In this document: in pieces, positions 56,031 to 64,000 of the stretch
Layout: each line of letters opens with the position of its first letter
Position numbering within the stretch: the first letter of the stretch is position 1
NCBI RefSeq assembly: GCF_026745355.1
Contig: NC_079209.1
Coordinates: forward strand, 53,012,090 to 53,076,089
DNA length: 64,000 nucleotides
Source: Beta vulgaris subsp. vulgaris
Taxonomy: Eukaryota > Streptophyta > Magnoliopsida > Caryophyllales > Amaranthaceae
Reading direction: 5' to 3'
Program-made: the position numbers and the translations under genes
Notes under the pieces: model-generated
Database searches by the model: none
What the model was told of the DNA's origin: nothing
The model's input: only the letters and a program-made list of their open reading frames with translations

Positions 56031-56803
56031 GTTTTTTGCCAATACACCCATGACAAATTAAATAATTCACCTTTTACGCTCAATGTTTCATATATTCACC
56101 TTGTACCCCCGAGTTTTTAAAAGTGTGCACCATTTACCTTTTTCTGCTAACGGACGTTAACTCGCTGTTAACTCAAAACTTATTGCATCATATGCCCTTT
56201 CTTGTAAACTTATTTCAGCGTACACTCCATGTACAATGGTTAGCTAGTGTTTGAAATTTGAAAAATAGTTGTTGGGTTTTTTGGTTAAAAATATAGCAGG
56301 CTTTTTGAGTGAAATTCAAATGTTTTGTCATGGATCTCATCATCCTCAACAATTTCCTGTTCATCCTCAATGAAATCAGTTTCAAATATTTCATCCCCAC
56401 TAGACTCCCATCATTTGTAAACGCAAAATCCTCTATCACTTTCCTAAGTGTTGTTTGATTGTTCACTCAACTCAAGTTGCCTTTCACTCTACTTTCCCCT
56501 CCCACTGCTATTTCTTGCATTGGAATTCCCCTTAGGCCTCGGGATTCCAAATTTAACTGAAGTAGTCTTTAGTATCCTAAAACCAGCAGGCCTAGTCATT
56601 AGGTTAGAGTAAAGCAACTAAGGTAAATAAAGGACATACGGTGCAATAAGTTTTGAGCTTGCAACGAGTTGACGCATGTTAGCAATAAAGGTGAATGGTG
56701 CATATTTTTAAGAACTCAAGGGTATAGTATATAGTAAATATTTGAAACATTAAGGGTATATGGTGAACATTTTATATTGTTAGGGATATATGGCGAAAAA
56801 AAC
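56031..56803. mobile_element. Mutator-like element with about 165-bp TIRs
   Basis: The left end reads GTTTTTTGCCAATACACCC and the right end GGATATATGGCGAAAAAAAC. Mirrored phrases follow inward: CAATGTTTCATATATTCACC against AAATATTTGAAACATTAAGG, GCACCATTTACC against GGTGAATGGTGC, and CAAAACTTATTGCATCATAT against GGTGCAATAAGTTTTGAG. The flanks (TATATTTTA, TATCTATTTT) match only loosely, so the target duplication has decayed. The small minus-strand frame inside (56466-56215) is unrecognised and probably non-coding. Related ends occur at 53-122 and 11318. Confidence 0.75.
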
Positions 56804-57277
56804 GTATCTATTTTCACCAAGTCTATGTCCCCTTTTTAAATTTTCTTTTAAAAATAATTTAATTTGTTATTTTAGAACCTTTTATAAATAGAAGAGATGT
56901 TATACATTGGCTTCCTCGTTTCTTTAAGAAAAATAAAAGATCATAATTGTTATATATATGTGACCGTATAAAATTATTCATTGAGTTATAATCATCAACT
57001 TAAATATATTTTCTTAGCTTACATTTTTTTTTAAAAGGTAAGTAAAAATGTTCTATTGGATCAAAACCTTGTACAGGATAATCTGATCAATCCAGCTATA
57101 CATGCAATACCTTTTGAAAGTAGAAGGAAGTAAGGAACCTCATCTCTAAAATGCCTCTACTAAAATTTGACCTCATAACAATAAATATTACCACTAAATC
57201 AGATACTACTGGGTAATAAGGTATAGACTCTCTTCTCTTAAATTTGTCCTGATTGTGTAGATAATTGTCGCAATACT
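56804..57277. other. Intergenic, no gene seen
   Basis: AT-rich, no supported frame or repeat boundary. Confidence 0.4.
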
Positions 57278-57577
57278 AGGTCTTGTTTGGTTGTATATAG
57301 GAAGTCATACTTCCTAGGAAGTTATTTTTTTCCATGTATTTGAAATTCCTAGGAAGTGTAAAATTGTGTTTGGTTGATAATGGGAAGTAGAACTTCCTAT
57401 GTGAAGCTCTACTTACCTAGGGGGACCTAGGTAAGTAACTTCCTCCATTTTGGAGGAAGTAGAACTTCATAGGAAGTGCAAATTCTCATGGTTTTGCCAA
57501 CCAAACAATTTCATATACTTTTACTTCCTAAAAATTTGCACTTCTCATAATTTATTTTGTTAACCAAACAAGCTCCT
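57278..57577. mobile_element. MITE with CTTGTTTGGTT termini
   Basis: About 300 bp. Left AGGTCTTGTTTGGTTGTATA, right the complement of AGGAGCTTGTTTGGTTAACA. The inside is a foldback of GGAAGT/ACTTCC words (AGGAAGTAGAACTTC and similar). Superfamily uncertain (PIF/Harbinger or hAT); no clear target duplication. Confidence 0.6.
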
Positions 57578-58610
57578 AATCTCAAAAGTTAATTTAATGT
57601 ACATTTAAACATTGCACGAGGTGTACGATGTCGGTTAAAGTAGATTGGATGTCTAATATCTATAGGCAAATTAACTCCAAGTATGAGTGTGTGACGCTCA
57701 AGCTGTTGCAGGTCACATTTTCATAAACACGGCCACCATTGGCCAGATTACTAGACCAGCTATCTAATATGACATAGCCACATAGGCTTCGTGTCGGCTC
57801 ACAAATGTACAGAAATGCTTCACAAATCACATATAAAGATAGAAATTAAAATTTTGAGTTCAATTAGTACAAAACTACAAATGGTTACCAAGTACAAGTT
57901 CACGTTCAAGGTATAAAAACGATCCTAGCAACATTGCCGTCCAAGGACGACAGATTAATGAGCACAACTACATAAATCTGTTGCACTCACTTGCAGGCAC
58001 ATTAAAATTATCCACTTTTGTGATGTTAGAAATTATTTGTTGAGATGATAATGTTTTTTGAAAGGAAGAATCGAAAAAAGAGTAATATCCTCGTGAAATT
58101 TTATCATATCTTTAGATATATTGTAAACATAAGATATTCAATATTTTTTTTCTTATAATTGCTCATTTGAAATAATTCAAATGAGCAAAATGAATTAGAA
58201 AAGAGAATTTTAAATGAGCAAAAATTAATCTTAAATGTACCACATGTATATGATGAATGAATACATTATCCTTGTTTTTGGGTTAAAGCATGACTATAAT
58301 ACTATGAAAGTAAATTGATTCCTTACAAAAATCATTAACCCATCACACTTTAATATACCAATATTACTAGAGTAGTCGTAGGCTATGGTTAGGACAACTA
58401 AGATAAGATACAATCAATTAATTATATCCTAGATTTACAAAATTACTAAGATTACAAATATCTCTGCATAATATTATAGTTTTTTAATGGATCGGAGGGT
58501 AGTTAATTATTATTCAAAAACATTCTGTTTTTACACAATCAATAAATTATTATATATATGAGAACTATAGGGGGACACCAAAATAATGAAAGACCCATTT
58601 TACCCTCACT
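57578..58610. other. Intergenic, no gene seen
   Basis: AT-rich DNA. Nothing recognised apart from a short ATTCAAATGAGCAAAA inverted pair near 58165-58220. Confidence 0.4.
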
Positions 58611-58623
58611 AAATTAATAAAAC

Positions 58624-58930
58624 GGTTTTTTCACCAGGTACTCCTATGATTTTTCAAAATTCATGGGGTAATGCATCAGGTACCCTTACTGTTTTCCAAA
58701 TCCACTGTAGAGCGTGTTTACATGGATTATGATCTTATGGATTGATGACATGGACATTATTCCCGCCACTTATTGGAGTTTGAAATGTTTCGAAATTTTT
58801 AACGGTTTTATGCTTTTCATTTTTTCAGTTTCAAGTTTGAGTTTTTTTATTATTTTGAACCACTTATCGTAATCGAGTCATTTATATAAATTCAGTAATT
58901 GATCCTATATTTGTAGTCAATATATAATAC

Positions 58931-58989
<59 letters not shown>

Positions 58990-61900
58990 ACTATTAGAGT
59001 ATATTAAGAGTCGATACTCATTAATAATCAATGCGTATTAGCTATAATATTTCCAATATTATTCTATCGTACTATAATATTAAGCTTACTAATAATATAA
59101 CCCTAGATTATAAAACTACTCACTCATAATTGAAATAACAAAGCAAATAAAAGATAGGAGAAAATCAATATAACCCAAAAAAATTAGCAGATTTACTTAT
59201 ATAGCAAATAATCGAGTCATTTACGTGAAATATAGTATAACAGTATACTTATATTGATGTATTATTGTATCAATGAGGTTTAAACCATATGTTTTCTTGA
59301 TCGATACTTATAGGCTTCATATCAAGATTTTATTTTTCTTTATTACCCCACTTAATACAATATTTTCGCCCCAACATGTCCCCAGGAGTAATATATCATG
59401 ATATCACTTTAAAGCAGTATACTTAGTTATTTTGTCGTCTATATTTTGAATTTGTAGTTTCTTCGAAGCAATATGTCCTTATACATTCCCGGTAATTACT
59501 AAATATAACAAGAATTATTATAGAGAAAATTGATCATGCTAGTTTACTAATCACATTTACTTGCTAGAGAATAAATGTTGGTTAGTGAGACAATATTAAT
59601 TGAAAGTACCAAGCTAACCTAATCGTATGACGTCACATTTTGTAATAACCAATTGAAGAAAGAAAATCTATCATGGGGGAATATTAAGGTTGGACTAGGT
59701 CTTTCACTAAACCTATTTTACTACTATTATAAAAGGTTATAATATGAGGGTGGAATAGAGCGTTCATCTTGTCAGTCTTTTTCAAACTAAAAAATAGAGA
59801 GAAACCTTATTCTTCTCCCTTGGAAAATTCGGACACGCTTCCTACAAAGCAAGAGAGTGAAATATATTCATCTTCTTCTAGTCTAGCAAACATGGGAATT
59901 CAATTGGTGCTCATGGACTAAGTAGAGGAGCAACAATTGGTGTTCTTTGATCTCTAGCGTATCATAAGTAACCTACTAAACAAGTGACAAACAGGTAAAA
60001 ACTCAATAGAAGAAAAGAGACATACAAGTTTAACTCAATCAGAAATAATCTAAAGAATGACTTAAAATGAGAAAATCGCGCAAAAGTTGACTTATTTAAA
60101 ATAATTTTTCCTCAAATTAAACCAAAGCAAACAAATATTGCATTGGCTGCATTTGCACATTGGTCAGCTATGCGGGAAAATATGTGTGCTTTGTGAAGTC
60201 CCTCCCCCACCCTTGCTTGACGCTTATATAGAGCAGAAGAGGACTTGCTCTCAGCCACAAATTTCAACTCTCAACTCTCAAAATAAAAGGGAATGCCCCC
60301 ATGTGGAGACCATGTGGGAGATGGATTTCCTCCATGTCAAACCCAAATTTAATTTATTTTCTAGCTTGCGGTCCCGCTTTCTATTCCCTTCTTTCATTTT
60401 TTTTCCTTGGATCCTGCCAATTTTCTGTTGTGGACAAGCTTTTTTTTCTAGAGGCAGTATAGTTAAGAAATTATTAATTTATTCCTCGCACTAAACCAAA
60501 TTTTATATGAGGTGTTTACATTAAAAATAAAAAATGTAGAACTTATAATATCTTTCGAAGTTATAATTAATGTGTTCGGTAATTACTATTTTTTTAATTA
60601 AAATTAATTTATTAATTCAAAGTTATACAACATATATAATCCAAAGTAAAACTAACAAATACATATCAATGCAAAATGAAATAAATACAATTCTAATATG
60701 ACAAAATACGATATTGAGGAGATCTAACACTTTCAAAACTCTCATCTTTCACATCGATGTTTGATGCAACATTTTACTAGGGGGTCTATCAATCTTTTGT
60801 AGTTCTTTTGGAAATAGAATTGGATTCAATTCAAGTAACTATAAACGAAAAATTGTCATCAGTTGCAACCCCGTACAAATTTTGATCAGCAAATAAACCT
60901 TTTGAATTACAAAAAGTAGCAAATATAAAGTGCCCAAATCTCATATGGAGAGAGGAAAAAAACTCAATAGATTGAGTTGAAAAACTTTCCATTAGAAAAA
61001 TACTGAAGTTTATTAAAAATAATATCATAATAACGAGTAACAAAATGAAAAAAGGAGCTTACCACTGTCTAAAAAGATGAAAATTAGGGATTTATGAAAG
61101 TAGAGAGAGAAGAGAGAAAAAAGGGGACTTTTGATATATTCATTAGTGCTATAATGAAGTTTTTTCATGAATACAAGCTATGTTGTTCTAATCTTATTAT
61201 AATAAGTTAATTTCAGCAAACGACATTAAGTTTTGCAAATAAAAAAATTATTTAAGCAATAAAAAAAGCGAAGATTAAAATCTCATAAAAAAACCAAGTT
61301 TAAAATCTCATAAAAAAAGCCAATTACATTGTTTATTTCAATCATAAAATAAGCTAATCTCATTACTTAAATATAGTTCTAGTTTACCGAAATTAAGCTA
61401 ATTTTTATATGTAAAAGTAGGTTAAGTTAAAAAATTTTATTAGGTTTAACAAAAACAAGTTTAATAGAGCATAGCTTGCTTAAAGCAAAAAGACAAAATG
61501 CATTGCTTAAAATTTATCTACCAAAATATTGTCCACAAAGAATCGGTAAGGGGGATTATGGATTAGACGAAAATTGCTAAGAAGGTAGCAAATCTCATAG
61601 GAGAAACGGAGAAACCATTACCTCGGTTAGGGATTTTGGTGAAAGGAAGATGGCCAGATGGCTACTAATAGGTCACACTGTCAAATAAGCTTTAGTGGAG
61701 AGATGGTTAACCACCTAGCATTTTACACAGTAACATATTCTCTTACTTATATATTAGTAAAAAGTATGATTAAGATTATTGATATATGAAAAGAGTAAAG
61801 TCAAAGTGTTATATTTAGAAGAAATATATTTTCAAATAAGAAATTGTTAAAGGGTTTAAGCTCCTCTGAGTCTCAACAAAGATCTATCTGTAATTGAATA

Positions 61901-62486
61901 GTATAACTTAAATCGAGTTTAGCTCAACTCAGCTCATGACAAACCTTATTTGATGAACATTGACAATCATTGGTAGAATAGTTATTATGCTTTAATTTGC
62001 CGATCAACCTATTCTTCAACTGGAGATTAACATTGTTTGAGTTATGGGGTAATCTTCGCTAAAACTCTAAATTCACCCTTCTCTCGTTTTTAAACTACGT
62101 TTTGTTTAACTTAATTATTTCAAAAACTTTTTAGTCATTCTTATTTGAATCAAAATAACTCATGTCAAATCATAATTAAGGGTGGGGAAATCGAATGGGG
62201 GGCTACGAGGGGTGGGGGGCTGCTAGGGTGGGGAGGGGGTGGTGGGAGGATTAGGGTTTAGAGTTAGGGGATAAGGTTAGGGTAGGGTTAGAAGTTAGGT
62301 TTAAGTTAGGTAAATTAGGGCTAATTAGAGTTTAATTAGGGTTAAAGCTAATGATAGTTAACGTCGTTAGTCATTAAGGGCTTTTGAGTGTATCATCGTG
62401 AAATTGAGGGTACCCCGTATATTTTCAAAAGTGCGAGGGTAACTCGTGAATTTCCTAAAAAATCGGAGGTAATTGGTGAAAAAACC
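58624..62486. mobile_element. 3.9-kb element with diverged Mutator-type TIRs
   Basis: Left GGTTTTTTCACCAGGTACTC, right the complement of GGTTTTTTCACCAATTACCT; inward both continue with TTTCAAAATTCATGGGGTA-type and GGGTACCC text at 60-70 per cent similarity by eye. Flanks (ATTAATAAAAC and ATTAAATAAATG) are similar but not identical. The right subterminal part is G-rich with TTAGGGTTTAGAGTTAGGG-type telomere-like text (62255-62345). No transposase frame is visible. An (ATT)n run lies at 58931-58985. The unit could also be two separate ends bracketing older DNA. Confidence 0.5.
58931..58985. repeat. (ATT)n microsatellite
   Basis: About 18 uninterrupted ATT units. Confidence 0.95.
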
Positions 62487-63208
62487 ATTAAATAAATGCG
62501 ATAAGATTCAATATGATTCAATAATATGATAATGATTTACCTTATAAAATTTTAGCTAAAAGATACAGTCAAAGTTTAGATTAAACTAGTTAGGCTAAAG
62601 ATATCTTCGGTGCCAGCTTTTGAGATAGTTTTTAGTGTTATAATTTAGTCAAAACACTAATTGAGAAATATAGGAGGGTTTTGTTAGATAGTAATACGAG
62701 TATCTTTTAGTGGTCGAATCAACATTCTAGTAGTGTTGGTCAAAAGTTACAATTTGTAGCTTTTGGGGGTATTGTTTAGTGGTGTACAAATTAAATTTTA
62801 TATTAAGGTTTTGTTTAAGTTTTTGACTAGTTATTCGTAAACAACTACTTTTACAGCTAACACATCTAAGAACTACCCGTGCAACTAACATCTACTTTCA
62901 CAGCTAAAAGCTACCACCATAACAACTGTGCCGAACACGCCCTAAATCAGACAAAAAGTATCTAGACCATATTTAAGCCGTTCGTGACTGTACAACTTTA
63001 AAAAAAACCACTTTTATCTAAGGTGAATAACCTTAATTAGTACTTCCTTCATATTTTTTTTTCATATAATTGTATCTCTTGGATTTTTACGCTTTTAATT
63101 CATACATTTATTTGACAAATTTTCTTTTGTGATGTAGATATAAGGAAATATATAATAATCATGTACAATGTTATTTGATTTATCTTGATATATAATTAGA
63201 TACTTCAA
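62487..63208. other. Intergenic, no gene seen
   Basis: AT-rich DNA between a Mutator-type end and a solo LTR. No supported frame. Confidence 0.4.
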
Positions 63209-63213
63209 AATAC

Positions 63214-63538
63214 TGTTAGAGATAAAGTAGGATACTAAAGATATGATAAATATCTTTAGGATATATTTCCCTAAGATAATATACGATGACAAGTTTATGA
63301 GAGGAGAGAAACAATATGATTTTATTAAGTTGTGTTCAATAAGGAACGATGACTACAATATATATACGAGTACATAGAAACTCCTATCCGGAAACCATCT
63401 CCAGAAGATATATTATTCTTAATATTTATCTGAAATAAATCATAAGATAATATTTCCCTAAGATAATATCATATCCTAAGTACTAATATATCCTAAAGAT
63501 ATTTATCATATCTTTAGTATCCTACTTTATCTTTAACA
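63214..63538 (-). mobile_element. Solo LTR with 54-bp inverted ends
   Basis: 325 bp bounded by TGTTAGAGATAAAGTAGG and CTACTTTATCTTTAACA, flanked by an exact 5-bp duplication AATAC (63209-63213, 63539-63543). The TG/CA ends and the 5-bp duplication are those of an LTR. A TATATA-like box with transcript-like downstream text reads on the minus strand (near 63365). Unusually, the first 54 bases and the last 54 are reverse complements with one mismatch. Confidence 0.75.
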
Positions 63539-63546
63539 AATACATA

Positions 63547-63585
63547 CTAGCTTTTTATGCACGCGATGCGTGCGATGACATTTTT
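63547..63585 (-). other. Possible Helitron 3' terminus
   Basis: The + strand reads CTAGCTTTTTATGCACGCG then ATGCGTGC: on the minus strand a GCACGC hairpin, an A-rich spacer and CTAG, then T. Fits the Helitron 3' end layout; the other end was not found. Confidence 0.4.
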
Positions 63586-63835
63586 AGGCCTAATTATTAC
63601 TAAGTAGTAAACAAAAAGAAAATGCAAGTTAGTATTTTACGGTCACCTCCATTTTGTGAATAAGATTCTTTGAAATACAATCAAATAGTATTCTTCTACA
63701 TTTGTTTTTCTTTTGAGTCATTAACTCTTTGCATCTAAGTAGCATTATAATATTACTCCCTTAGTTAAACTTATCTCTGTTGAAAAAAAAAATTGAGTCC
63801 ATATTATCTGTTATGTTGAATTTTCAATGCAACAA

Positions 63836-63945
63836 TATTATAATTTGGCTAATTTATACTTTGATCTACACTTGTATTTGAAACCCATATTATAATTATT
63901 TGGCTAATTTATACTTTGATCCACACTTGTATTTGAAACCCAAAA
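63836..63945. repeat. 55-bp tandem duplication
   Basis: Two copies of TTTGGCTAATTTATACTTTG with the following text to GTATTTGAAACCCA, starting at 63846 and 63901, one substitution (GATCTACA versus GATCCACA). Confidence 0.9.
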
Positions 63946-64000
63946 TTTTGAGTGATGTTGTAGCCTGTAGGCACATCCTTCTAGAATTTTAACAAAAAAA

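Noticed and set aside
60138..60494. 118-residue open frame
   Set aside because: No recognised motif, no exon partner and no promoter context; probably chance.

Overview
The window is nuclear DNA from a flowering plant, most likely a eudicot. The evidence is GT-AG introns in a cuticular-wax gene, AT-rich intergenic DNA, and plant-type mobile elements (Ty1/copia, LINE, CACTA, Mutator-like, hAT, Stowaway, tRNA-derived SINE). I cannot name the species. Most of the sequence is nested transposable elements. Two host genes are supported, both on the + strand.

Host genes. (1) 24700-35929 is an intact 11-exon gene for a CER3/WAX2/YRE-type protein of 623 residues, the partner of CER1 in making very-long-chain alkanes for cuticular wax. 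Every exon junction keeps frame. Its introns hold two SINEs, a gene-fragment-bearing Mutator-like element, a Mutator-like MITE, a hAT MITE, a three-unit 139-bp tandem repeat and hairpins. (2) 45687-49325 is a four-exon gene for a basic protein of about 200 residues that I do not recognise. Exons 1 and 2 each encode an EYLKSD(S/T)Y motif.

Layout. 1-122: end of a CACTA element inside a Mutator-type inverted repeat. 573-8949: Sirevirus-like copia element (TSD AATAT) with gag but almost no pol, its gag split by a 1680-bp CACTA element (TSD ATT). 9189-9445: Stowaway MITE. 10366-10760: LINE fragment. 11318-13907: one-sided Mutator-type end with telomere-like repeats, then a possible Gypsy LTR remnant. 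13908-23300: a LINE split by a second Sirevirus-like element at 15264-21789 (minus strand, TSD AGATG) that keeps gag, the end of RNase H and an env-like ORF. 24370-35929: CER3. 36272-39048: short LTR element with two gag remnants in opposite directions. 40110-45338: decayed full-structure copia on the minus strand. 45687-49325: novel gene. 50488-51000: Mutator-like MITE. 51369-52023: GGATCC-rich hAT element. 52870-54687: copia fragment. 56031-56803 and 58624-62486: two elements with Mutator-type TIRs. 63214-63538: solo LTR with unusual 54-bp inverted ends.

The main interest is the detail of the nesting: several insertions can be read to the base because the target-site duplications survive, and the two Sirevirus-like elements show different ways of losing pol while keeping gag and the terminal signals. 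I saw no CRISPR array, rRNA gene or functional tRNA gene.
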